Assembly (NCBI RefSeq): GCF_000244975.1
Contig: NZ_CM001440.1
Span: 3,332,325-3,396,324 of the forward strand
From: Saccharomonospora cyanea NA-134
GTDB lineage: Bacteria; Actinomycetota; Actinomycetes; Mycobacteriales; Pseudonocardiaceae
Direction of reading: 5' to 3'
Length of the DNA: 64,000 nt
Below the pieces are notes generated by a model. The model was not told where the DNA came from, did no database searches, and was given only the letters and a program-made list of their open reading frames with translations. The position numbers were made by a program, and so were the translations under genes. Of this stretch, positions 54,610 to 62,562 are shown one piece after another (the first letter of the stretch is position 1; each line of letters begins with the position of its first letter).

Positions 54610-54623
54610 GATCGAGGAGCGTC

Positions 54624-55145
54624 ATGAGTGCCACCTGCCTGGTGGTGATGGGAGTGTCCGGCGCGGGCAAGAGCACCATCGCCCGGCGCCTCGCGGACGA
54701 ACTCGGCTGGCCGATGGCCGAAGCCGACGAGTTCCACCCGCCCGCCAACATCGAGAAGATGTCCTCGGGCATCCCACTCACCGACACCGACCGGGCACCC
54801 TGGCTCGCCTCGCTGCGGGACTGGATCACCGAGCGCGCCGAGTCGAACGAGAGCACCGTCGTCACGTGCTCGGCACTGAAGCGGGCCTACCGCGACATCC
54901 TCCGGCAGGCCCGCGCCCGGGTACGGTTCGTGCACCTCGCGGGCAGCGCAACTCTGATCATGGAGAGGTTGTCCGTCCGGTCGGACCACTTCATGCCGTC
55001 CTCCCTGCTGGACTCCCAGTTCGGCGACCTCGAACCGCTGGGCGCCGACGAGGACGGCGTCACCGTCGACCTCGGACAGCCCCCGCAACGCATCGCCGCG
55101 ACCGCTCTCGAGCGGCTCGGCCTCCACGCCGGGCCGCAACGGTAG
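54624..55145 (+). CDS. gntK: Gluconokinase
   Basis: A 173-residue P-loop kinase phosphorylating D-gluconate to 6-phosphogluconate for the pentose phosphate route. Walker A is VMGVSGAGKSTIA; MAEADEFHPPANIEKMSSGIPLTD and SDHFMPSSLLDSQFGDLE are gluconokinase signatures. GAGGAG lies before the ATG. It is followed by gntP 51 bp downstream, and both are preceded by a GntR-type operator. Confidence 0.95.
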   Translation: MSATCLVVMGVSGAGKSTIARRLADELGWPMAEADEFHPPANIEKMSSGIPLTDTDRAPWLASLRDWITERAESNESTVVTCSALKRAYRDILRQARARVRFVHLAGSATLIMERLSVRSDHFMPSSLLDSQFGDLEPLGADEDGVTVDLGQPPQRIAATALERLGLHAGPQR

Positions 55146-55196
55146 GTCCCGGCAGGTCCCTTCCCCCACCCACCGCGACAGCAACGGAGCTTTCGG

Positions 55197-56585
55197 ATGA
55201 ACACCGACGAGTGGACGCAGACCCTCGGCGCGGGCCCACTACTGGGCATCGCCGCGGGCGCGGTCGTCGTCCTGCTGCTGCTCATCATCACCCTGCGGGT
55301 GCACGCCTTCCTGGCACTCGTGGCGGTCAGCCTGGCGACCGCGTTCGCCACCGGCATCCCCGCCGACCAGGTCGTGGACACGCTCACGGACGGGTTCGGC
55401 TCGACACTGGCCAGCGTGGCGTTGCTGGTCGGCCTCGGCGCCATGCTGGGCAGGTTGCTGGAGGTGAGCGGCGGGGCACAGTCACTCACCGACGCACTGA
55501 TCCGGCGGTTCGGCGAGAAACGCGCTCCGCTGGCGCTCGGCATCGCATCGCTGCTCTTCGGCTTCCCGATCTTCTTCGACGCCGGCCTCGTGGTCATGTT
55601 GCCGATCATCTTCTCGGTGGCCCGCAGGCTCGGCGGCGGCGTGCTGGTCTACGGCCTTCCCGCGGCCGGCGCGTTCTCGGTCATGCACATCTACGTGCCG
55701 CCGCACCCCGGCCCCGTCGCGGCGAGCACCCTGCTGGGAGCCGACGTGGGCCTGGTCATCGCCTTCGCTGTGCTGCTCGCGATCCCCACCTGGTACCTCA
55801 CCAGCTACCTCTACGGCGTGTGGGTGGGCAAGCGCATCGTGCTGCCCGTTCCCGACATCCTGCGCGGCAGCGACCCCGACAGCGACGCGAACACCGAGCC
55901 GCCGAGTTCCGGGACGGTCATCGCACTGCTCCTGCTGCCGCTGGTGCTGATCTTCGCCAACACCGGCCTGACCACCGCGGCCGACGCGGGATGGCTCGAC
56001 GCCGAGGCAGGCTGGTTCGACGTCCTCGTCGCCCTCGGTTCCACCCCGGTGGCGCTGCTGATCACCGTCTTCGTCGCGATGTACGTGCTGGGCACCCGGC
56101 GCGGGCGGGGCAAGGACGTGGTGGAGCGGTTGCTGGACTCCGCGCTCGGCCCCGTGTGCTCGATCATCCTCATCACCGGCGCCGGAGGCATGTTCGGCGG
56201 CGTGCTGCGAGCCAGCGGTATCGGTGACGCGCTGTCCAGCGCCCTGTCGGACCTCGGGCTTCCGGTGATCGTGGCCGCCTACGTCATCGCCACGGTGCTG
56301 CGGATCGCGCAGGGCTCGGCCACCGTCGCCCTCACCACGGCCGCCGGTCTGGTACAGCCGCTCGTGCTCGGCGGCGGCTTCAACTCCGTCGAGGTCGTGG
56401 CGATCGTGCTGGCACTCGCCGCCGGATCGGTGACGGCGGGTCACGTCAACGACTCCGGCTTCTGGCTCGTCGGCCGGTTCTTCCAGATGGACGTCAAGAC
56501 GACGTTCAAGACGTGGACCGTCATGCAGACCACCATCGGTCTCGTCGGATTCGGTCTGGCGTCCCTGCTGTACCTTCTGGCTTGA
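55197..56585 (+). CDS. gntP: Gluconate:H+ symporter
   Basis: A 462-residue GntP-family permease with about 12 to 14 membrane segments. Family markers are GLGAMLGRLLEVSGGAQ, FFDAGLVVMLPIIFS, HIYVPPHPGPVAAS and RIAQGSATVALTTAAGL. It imports gluconate or a related sugar acid for the preceding kinase. A strong terminator hairpin follows its stop by 5 bp. Confidence 0.94.
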   Translation: MNTDEWTQTLGAGPLLGIAAGAVVVLLLLIITLRVHAFLALVAVSLATAFATGIPADQVVDTLTDGFGSTLASVALLVGLGAMLGRLLEVSGGAQSLTDALIRRFGEKRAPLALGIASLLFGFPIFFDAGLVVMLPIIFSVARRLGGGVLVYGLPAAGAFSVMHIYVPPHPGPVAASTLLGADVGLVIAFAVLLAIPTWYLTSYLYGVWVGKRIVLPVPDILRGSDPDSDANTEPPSSGTVIALLLLPLVLIFANTGLTTAADAGWLDAEAGWFDVLVALGSTPVALLITVFVAMYVLGTRRGRGKDVVERLLDSALGPVCSIILITGAGGMFGGVLRASGIGDALSSALSDLGLPVIVAAYVIATVLRIAQGSATVALTTAAGLVQPLVLGGGFNSVEVVAIVLALAAGSVTAGHVNDSGFWLVGRFFQMDVKTTFKTWTVMQTTIGLVGFGLASLLYLLA

Positions 56586-56590
56586 TCACG

Positions 56591-56620
56591 AGCGACCCCG
56601 CCGTCACCGGCGGGGTCGCT
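56591..56620 (+). terminator. Terminator after gntP
   Basis: AGCGACCCCGCCG (56591-56603) and CGGCGGGGTCGCT (56608-56620) form a 13-bp perfect stem with a TCAC tetraloop, ending the gluconate operon. Confidence 0.85.
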
Positions 56621-56645
56621 CGGTTTGGACCGCGGGGTCCCTGGC

Positions 56646-56675
56646 TACACTGGCATCTGTACGAAACAGTTTCGT
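56646..56675 (+). promoter_or_regulatory. Promoter and palindromic operator of the tetR-mmpL unit
   Basis: A -10-like TACACT (56646-56651) is followed by the perfect palindrome ACGAAAC-A-GTTTCGT (56661-56675), which covers the expected start of transcription 19 to 33 bp before the TetR ATG. A possible -35 TTGGAC is at 56625-56630 with a short 15-bp spacer. Autorepression by the TetR protein is likely. Confidence 0.65.
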
Positions 56676-56693
56676 TTCCGTATGGAGTCCAGC

Positions 56694-57290
56694 ATGTCCG
56701 CACAGCCGTCGGCACCACCCCGCCGCACCCGGCTCACCCCGGAACGCGAGCGGGAGCTCTTCACCGCCGTGGTGGATCTCGTCCGGGAACACGGCTACGA
56801 AGCCCTGACCATGGACGCCGTCGCGGCCCGGACCAAGGCGAGCAAGGCGACCCTCTACCGGCAGTGGGAGAGCAAACCGAAGCTCGTCGCGACCGCCCTG
56901 CGGCACCTCGCGGGCACGTCACCCACGGACGTGGACACCGGTTCCCTGGCAGGCGACCTGCGCCAGATGCTGCACGAGCTGATCGCCCACGCCACCGAGG
57001 ACACGGCTCTGCTCAACGGTTTGGCACACGCCGTGACCAAGGACACCCAACTGTGGGAGGCCCTCCACGAACTCCACATCCGGCCCGGGCTGGAGTCGCT
57101 GGACGCCGTGGTGAACCGGGCCATCGAACGGGGCGAGCTGGCTCCCGACAACCCGGCGAAGGACTACATCGTGCACCTGATCCTCGGGGCCTTCGGCACC
57201 CGTCGGCTCATCGAGAACAAGGACGTCGACGCCGAGTACATGGAGGGCTACCTCGCAGCGGTGGTCTTCCCCGCCCTCGGTATCTCCTGA
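56694..57290 (+). CDS. TetR/AcrR-family regulator
   Basis: A 198-residue repressor. The HTH is near residues 35-60 (LTMDAVAARTKASKATLYRQWESKP), followed by a helical ligand-binding domain (residues about 70-190) typical of AcrR-type regulators of efflux pumps. It is immediately upstream of an MMPL exporter (92-bp gap, same strand) and presumably controls it and itself through the palindrome at 56661-56675. ATG 56694 has GGAG six bases upstream; ATG 56682 overlaps that site. Confidence 0.92.
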   Translation: MSAQPSAPPRRTRLTPERERELFTAVVDLVREHGYEALTMDAVAARTKASKATLYRQWESKPKLVATALRHLAGTSPTDVDTGSLAGDLRQMLHELIAHATEDTALLNGLAHAVTKDTQLWEALHELHIRPGLESLDAVVNRAIERGELAPDNPAKDYIVHLILGAFGTRRLIENKDVDAEYMEGYLAAVVFPALGIS

Positions 57291-57382
57291 CCCGCTGTTC
57301 CCACCCGGTACCCCGAACGGGGTACCGGGGCCTTCGCCGCCCCACTTCCCGTCCCCACCGACCGACCAGGAGTTCTCCCCGC

Positions 57383-59587
57383 ATGGCCACGATGCTGTAT
57401 CGGCTCGGCCGCTTCGCCTTCCGGCGACGTGGCCTGGTCGCCGTGCTCTGGATACTGGTGCTCGCCGCAGCGGGCGGCGCCGCCGCGACCTCGTCCTCGA
57501 CGGCCTCCACCACGATCTCGATCCCCGGCACGGAGGCCCAGCAGGCGTTCGAGCTGCTGGAGGAACGCTTCCCCGGCAGCGCCCCGGACGGGGCCACCGC
57601 GCGGGTGGTCTTCCAGGCCCCCGACGGCGAGAAGCTCACCGACCCGGGGAACCGGGCCGTCGTCGGTGACATCGTCGCCGACCTGGCCCAGGGATCACAG
57701 GTCCAGCAGGCCGTGGACCCGTTCCAGGCGGGGACCGTCAACCGCGACGCCACCATCGCCTACACGCAGGTCACCTACGACGGCTCGGCACTCGACCTCA
57801 CCGACGGCACGCGCGGTGCGTTGGAAGCGGCCGCCGACGCCGGGCGTGACGCCGGACTGACCGTGGAGATCGGCGGCGACGCGCTGATGACTCTCCCGGA
57901 GACCGGTGCCACCGAGGTCATCGGTGTGATCATCGCCGCCGTCGTCCTGCTGGTGACCTTCGGCTCGCTCGTCGCAGCCGGGCTGCCGCTGGCCACCGCG
58001 CTCGTCGGTGTCGGGATCAGCGTGTCCGTCATCACGGTGCTCACCCAGACGCTGGAACTCGACAGCACGACGCCGATCCTGGCCACGATGATCGGCCTCG
58101 CCGTGGGCATCGACTACTCGTTGTTCATCGTGTCCCGGTACCGCGCCGAACTCGCGGAAGGTCACGCGCCGCTGGACGCCGTCGGGCGTGCGACCGGCAC
58201 AGCCGGGTCGGCCGTCGTCTTCGCCGGTCTCACCGTGGTCATCGCGCTGGCCGGGCTCGCCGTGGTCAACATCCCCATCCTCACGAAGATGGGTCTCGCC
58301 GCCGCCGGCGCGGTCGTGCTCGCCGTGCTCGTCGCCCTGACCCTCATCCCGGCTCTGATCGGTCTGGCAGGCACGCGCATCCTGCCGCGCAAGCAACGTA
58401 AGGACGGCGCTACCGCCGAGGGAGCGGGCAGGCCCGGCGCGGGCACCCGCTGGGCCCACTTCGTCCTCCGCCACCGGGTTGCCGTGCTGCTCATCGGTGT
58501 CGCGGGCCTCGGGGTGATCGCGGTTCCGGCGACGGACCTCCAACTGGGGCTGCCCGACGACAGCTCCAAGCCCGTCGACACCAGTCAACGCAGGGCGTAC
58601 GACCTCATCGCGGAGGGCTTCGGCCCGGGAACCAACGGACCGCTCGTGGTCACCGTCGACGCCCGCGACAGCGAGGACCCGCAGGCCGCGGCCGAGGCCA
58701 CCGGTGCGGCGCTGCAGAAACTCGACAACGTCGCGGCCGCGACCCCGGCCACGTTCAACCAGGCCGGCGACACGGCGATGATCACGGTCATTCCCCTGTC
58801 CGCCCCGAGCAGCGTCGAGACCGAGGACCTGGTTCACGCGATTCGCGCCGAGGCGGGCGACATCACCGACTCCACCGGCGCACGGGTGCTCGTCACCGGC
58901 CAGACCGCGATGGGCATCGACGTCTCGCAGAAGCTCGACGACGCCCTGCTGCCCTACCTGATCCTCGTGGTCGGGCTCGCCTTCGTCCTGCTGGTGATCG
59001 TCTTCCGGTCCGTTCTCGTGCCGCTCAAGGCCGCACTCGGGTTCCTGCTGTCGGTCATCGCCGCGCTGGGGGCCGTGGTGGCGGTCTTCCAGTGGGGTTG
59101 GCTCGCCGACCTCTTCGGCGTGGAACAGACCGGTCCGATCATGAGCCTCATGCCGATCTTTCTGGTCGGCCTCGTGTTCGGGTTAGCGATGGACTACGAG
59201 GTGTTCCTGGTCACGCGGATGCGGGAGGCCTACGTCCACGGCGAGAGCCCGCAGGAGTCGATCGTCACCGGCTTCCGACACGGAGCCCGGGTGGTCACCG
59301 CCGCCGCGCTGATCATGATCAGCGTGTTCGCGGGCTTCGTCGGCTCGTCCGAATCCATGATCAAGATGATCGGGTTCGGTCTGGCGATCGCCGTGCTGTT
59401 CGACGCTTTCGTGGTCCGCATGGCCATCGTGCCCGCGGTACTGGCCGTACTCGGCAAGGCCGCGTGGTGGCTCCCCCGTCCGCTGGACCGGGTACTGCCC
59501 AACGTGGACGTCGAGGGAGAACGCCTGCAGCGGCGACTCGCCGAAGTGGACGAGGACACGAAGGAACCCGTCGGCAGCCGTTCCTGA
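57383..59587 (+). CDS. MMPL-family RND transporter
   Basis: A 734-residue membrane exporter with two repeats, each having one N-terminal helix, a large extracytoplasmic loop and a block of five to six helices. Signature segments are GLAVGIDYSLFIVSRYR in repeat 1 and GLVFGLAMDYEVFLVTRMRE in repeat 2, each with the proton-relay Asp-Tyr pair. MMPL proteins export lipids, drugs or fatty acids. The preceding TetR gene suggests induction by a toxic compound. ATG 57383 has an AGGAGT site upstream. The C-terminus is polar and charged. Confidence 0.92.
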   Translation: MATMLYRLGRFAFRRRGLVAVLWILVLAAAGGAAATSSSTASTTISIPGTEAQQAFELLEERFPGSAPDGATARVVFQAPDGEKLTDPGNRAVVGDIVADLAQGSQVQQAVDPFQAGTVNRDATIAYTQVTYDGSALDLTDGTRGALEAAADAGRDAGLTVEIGGDALMTLPETGATEVIGVIIAAVVLLVTFGSLVAAGLPLATALVGVGISVSVITVLTQTLELDSTTPILATMIGLAVGIDYSLFIVSRYRAELAEGHAPLDAVGRATGTAGSAVVFAGLTVVIALAGLAVVNIPILTKMGLAAAGAVVLAVLVALTLIPALIGLAGTRILPRKQRKDGATAEGAGRPGAGTRWAHFVLRHRVAVLLIGVAGLGVIAVPATDLQLGLPDDSSKPVDTSQRRAYDLIAEGFGPGTNGPLVVTVDARDSEDPQAAAEATGAALQKLDNVAAATPATFNQAGDTAMITVIPLSAPSSVETEDLVHAIRAEAGDITDSTGARVLVTGQTAMGIDVSQKLDDALLPYLILVVGLAFVLLVIVFRSVLVPLKAALGFLLSVIAALGAVVAVFQWGWLADLFGVEQTGPIMSLMPIFLVGLVFGLAMDYEVFLVTRMREAYVHGESPQESIVTGFRHGARVVTAAALIMISVFAGFVGSSESMIKMIGFGLAIAVLFDAFVVRMAIVPAVLAVLGKAAWWLPRPLDRVLPNVDVEGERLQRRLAEVDEDTKEPVGSRS

Positions 59588-59679
59588 CGGCCCGCCGACG
59601 GACGGGGTCCGCCTTCGGGGGGCGAAGCACGGACCTCGGCCACACCGCGGCGCACGGGGCCGACCGCGGTGCGGCACCC

Positions 59680-59722
59680 GGGGCCCGGCCCGGCTTTCCA
59701 GGGGGAGGCCGGGCCGGGCCCC
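59680..59722 (+). terminator. Terminator hairpin after the MMPL gene
   Basis: A 15-bp perfect stem, GGGGCCCGGCCCGGC (59680-59694) with GCCGGGCCGGGCCCC (59708-59722), has a 13-nt loop and no T-tract. It lies 92 bp after the MMPL stop. Confidence 0.7.
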
Positions 59723-59917
59723 ACTCCATGTTGGGGGTGGCGCCTCGCCCGGAGTCGCCGGAGGACTCGTTCCGGGGACTTACCGACCCGGGCGGGAGCG
59801 CCACTCGCGGACGACCCCACGGACCGGCCCGTTGCCCTGTTCTCGGTGGCACAGGACGCGTCGTGCTACTCCAGGTGCCGCATTGACACCACCGCAGCGC
59901 ACACTAGCCTGAGATCA

Positions 59918-59929
59918 GAAAGCGCTTTC
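59918..59929. promoter_or_regulatory. LacI-like palindrome before the BNR gene
   Basis: GAAAGCGCTTTC is a perfect 12-bp palindrome with a central CG, of the kind bound by LacI/CcpA-family proteins. It ends 35 bp before the ATG at 59965. It is related to, but distinct from, the TCGAAGCGCTTCGA boxes of the GH3/GH31 locus; the cognate regulator is not in the window. Confidence 0.6.
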
Positions 59930-59964
59930 AAAGTTCATCGGCGATCGACAGGAAGGCTTTCGCG

Positions 59965-61269
59965 ATGTCCGGACTCACCAGACGGAAGGCTCTCGGTATC
60001 GCCGGCGCTCTCGGAGCCGTCCCCCTGCTGGGGGCCGCGGGCACAGCTTCGGCGGCGGCTCCCGTACCCGTGGCCGACAGCGGAGCCTGGTGCTGGTTCG
60101 GCGGTCCCAGGGCGCTGTACCACGAGGAGCGCCACCGACGCACCTACCTCGGTTACCTCACCGCGGCGGGCGAGGTGGTGGTCGCCCAGTACGACCACGA
60201 CAGCGGGAAGCTCACCAAATCGGTCGTGATGGAGCACTTCCCGGTCGACGACCACAACAACCCGGCCGTGTGCATCCGCCCCGACGGTCGGGTTGTGGTG
60301 TTCTGGACCGGGCACGCCACGAACATCCCTCTGCTCTACCGTCGCTCCGTTCTGCCGGAGGACATCGGTGGAGGGTGGGAGCCCCTGCGGGCCATCACGA
60401 CCAACTCCGAGGGTCCGTACGGGTGGACCTACACGAACCTGGCCCAGCTCAGCGCCGAGCCCGGCAAGTTGTACCTCTTCTGGAGGGGTGGCGACTTCAA
60501 CCCGTACTTCACCACCACGACCGGGGGCGACCGGTGGACGGACGCGCAGCCCCTCGTCTTCGTTCCGGGTGAGCGGCCTTACGTGAAGATGCACTCCGAC
60601 GGCCGGGACACCATCCACTTCGCGTTCACCCAGGCACACCCCCGCGACGTGCACACCAGCATCTACTACATGTACTACCGGGGCGGGAACCTCTACCGCG
60701 CCGACGGCGGCCTGATCGGCCCGCTCGGTTTCCCCGTGAACCCGAGCGAGGCCGACAAGGTGTACGACGCGGACACCGGCGGTAATCCCAAGGCCTGGGT
60801 CTGGGAGATCGCGGCGGACGAGCGCGGCAGGCCGGTGATCGTCTACGCGAACTTCCCCACCGACGACGACCACCGGTATCACTACGCGCGCTGGACCGGA
60901 CAACGGTGGGAGAACCACCGGATCACCGCTGCGGGCGGCACCATCAGCGGCGACCCGGGAGAACCCAACTACTCCGGCGGGGTGTCACTCGACCACGAGG
61001 ACCCGTCCGTGGTCCTGCTGTCCCGGCAGCGTCCGGGACAACGGCACGAGGTGGAGCGCTGGACCACACGTAACGGTGGCCGCACCTGGTCGGTGGAGCC
61101 GATCACCAGCAACTCCACCGAACTCAATGTCCGTCCCTTCAAGCCCGTGGGACTGCGCGGTAACGGCCCCATGAGCGTGCTGTGGATGGCGGGCGAGTAC
61201 CCCAGCTACACCGACTTCCGGACTCGCATCATGGCACTCGGCGAGGACGGTGAGCCGTTCGCGCTGTGA
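59965..61269 (+). CDS. Tat-exported BNR_4-type beta-propeller protein, candidate glycan-active enzyme
   Basis: A 434-residue secreted protein. The twin-arginine signal is LTRRKALGIAGALGAV, with likely cleavage near ASAAA. The remainder is a beta-propeller with repeated Asp-box-like stretches (WTGHATNIPLLYRRS, TTTTGGDRWTDAQP, TTRNGGRTWSVEP) and conserved His/Tyr residues (DDHNNPAVCIRPDGR, AFTQAHPRDVHTS). This resembles the BNR_4 group, which includes ulvan-type polysaccharide lyases and sialidase-like proteins. The LacI-like palindrome upstream fits sugar-regulated expression. Activity and substrate are not established. Confidence 0.75.
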   Translation: MSGLTRRKALGIAGALGAVPLLGAAGTASAAAPVPVADSGAWCWFGGPRALYHEERHRRTYLGYLTAAGEVVVAQYDHDSGKLTKSVVMEHFPVDDHNNPAVCIRPDGRVVVFWTGHATNIPLLYRRSVLPEDIGGGWEPLRAITTNSEGPYGWTYTNLAQLSAEPGKLYLFWRGGDFNPYFTTTTGGDRWTDAQPLVFVPGERPYVKMHSDGRDTIHFAFTQAHPRDVHTSIYYMYYRGGNLYRADGGLIGPLGFPVNPSEADKVYDADTGGNPKAWVWEIAADERGRPVIVYANFPTDDDHRYHYARWTGQRWENHRITAAGGTISGDPGEPNYSGGVSLDHEDPSVVLLSRQRPGQRHEVERWTTRNGGRTWSVEPITSNSTELNVRPFKPVGLRGNGPMSVLWMAGEYPSYTDFRTRIMALGEDGEPFAL

Positions 61270-61359
61270 CGTCCGGCCGCGCCGGTCCGGGACACGCGTG
61301 GCCGCTCGCCCTCGCCCCGAGCCCTTCGGCGGCACCTGCGACGTCACGTGGTCCCGGCT

Positions 61360-62562
61360 TCAGGAGCCGCTCGCGACCGGCACCAGCAGCGCCACACACT
61401 CCACGTGGTGGGTCATCGGGAACGCGTCGAACGCCCGAAGCCGGTCGAGCCGGTAGCCGAGCTCGGCGAACGTCGCGAGGTCGCGGGCGAGCGCGGCCGG
61501 ATCGCAGGCGACGTAGACGACCCGCTCCGGACCTGCGGCCGCGATCCGCTCCACCACCGCTCGGCCCGCGCCCTTGCGCGGCGGGTCCAGCACGACCACC
61601 TGCGGTGAGTCGGTGCGGTCGCGCAGCACGTTCTCCACCTGCCCGCACCGCCACGAGACCTGCCGCGAGTCCGCGAGGTTCGCCTTCCCGTCGGCCACCG
61701 CACGGCGGCCCGACTCGACGGCGAGCACCCTTCCCCTCGGTCCCACCTGTTCCGCGAGCACCGACGCGAACAACCCGACTCCCGCGTAGAGGTCCCACGC
61801 CCGGGCTCCGGGCGAGGCATCGGCCCACTCCCCCACCACCCGCGCGAACGTCTCGGCGGCCTCGGGGTGCACCTGCCAGAAGCCGTGCGCGGCGAGCCGC
61901 CAGTCACGCCCCGCGGCGCGCTGCACCGCGACTCCGCCGCGACGCTGCTCCGGGCGCCTGCCGCGTCCGGGCAGGCGGCGGACGTGCACCTCGCCGTCGG
62001 CGTCCTCGGTGACCTCGATCTCGTCACCGTCCGACCAGGTCCGCGGCAGCACCGCCTCCACCGCGTCGCGAACGGTGATCGGGCAGTCGGTCAACGGCAC
62101 CACCCGGTGACTGCGATGGGCCCTCAGTCCCGCGTGGCCGTCGGCGGCGGCCACGAAGCGCACGCGCGTCCGCCACCGCAGCAGGCCGCCCGGCAGCTCC
62201 TCGACCGTCACCGGCAGGTCCAGCCCCGCGAGCCTGCCCAGTTGCTCCTCGACGACGCGTGCCTTGAGCTCGCGTTGCGCGTGGGCGCTCGCGTGCTGCC
62301 AGTCACATCCCCCGCACAGTCCCGGGCCCGCCACGGGACACGGCGGCTCGACCCGGTCGGGCGACGGCGTCAGCACCCGGACGGCGTCCGCTCGGCAGAA
62401 CGACTTCCCCGTGTCCTCGGTCACCTCGGCGAGCACCTTCTCGCCCGGCAACGCGTGCCGGACGAACACCACCCGACCGTCCATACGGGCCACACAGTGG
62501 CCACCGTGCGCGACCGCCCCGACGGTCAACTCGAGCGTGCGGCCCGTCCAGTCCAGGCTCAC
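61360..62562 (-). CDS. TrmA/RumA-family RNA (uracil-5-)-methyltransferase
   Basis: A 400-residue SAM-dependent RNA m5U methyltransferase. An N-terminal TRAM domain (about 1-60) is followed by a cysteine cluster (CPVAGPGLCGGCDWQH) that may hold an iron-sulfur centre. The SAM fold has WDLYAGVGLFASVLAE and VVVLDPPRKGAG, and the catalytic nucleophile Cys is in VVYVACDPAALARDL. The target (tRNA U54 or 23S rRNA) cannot be told apart. It overlaps the APC permease stop by 4 bp and is cotranscribed with it. Confidence 0.9.
   Translation of the reverse strand: MSLDWTGRTLELTVGAVAHGGHCVARMDGRVVFVRHALPGEKVLAEVTEDTGKSFCRADAVRVLTPSPDRVEPPCPVAGPGLCGGCDWQHASAHAQRELKARVVEEQLGRLAGLDLPVTVEELPGGLLRWRTRVRFVAAADGHAGLRAHRSHRVVPLTDCPITVRDAVEAVLPRTWSDGDEIEVTEDADGEVHVRRLPGRGRRPEQRRGGVAVQRAAGRDWRLAAHGFWQVHPEAAETFARVVGEWADASPGARAWDLYAGVGLFASVLAEQVGPRGRVLAVESGRRAVADGKANLADSRQVSWRCGQVENVLRDRTDSPQVVVLDPPRKGAGRAVVERIAAAGPERVVYVACDPAALARDLATFAELGYRLDRLRAFDAFPMTHHVECVALLVPVASGS

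Larger units (their letters stand above)
59588..59964. other. 377-bp intergenic region between the MMPL and BNR genes
   Basis: Contains a long G+C-rich terminator hairpin at 59680-59722 and a LacI-like palindrome at 59918-59929 near the next gene. I see no gene. Confidence 0.6.
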
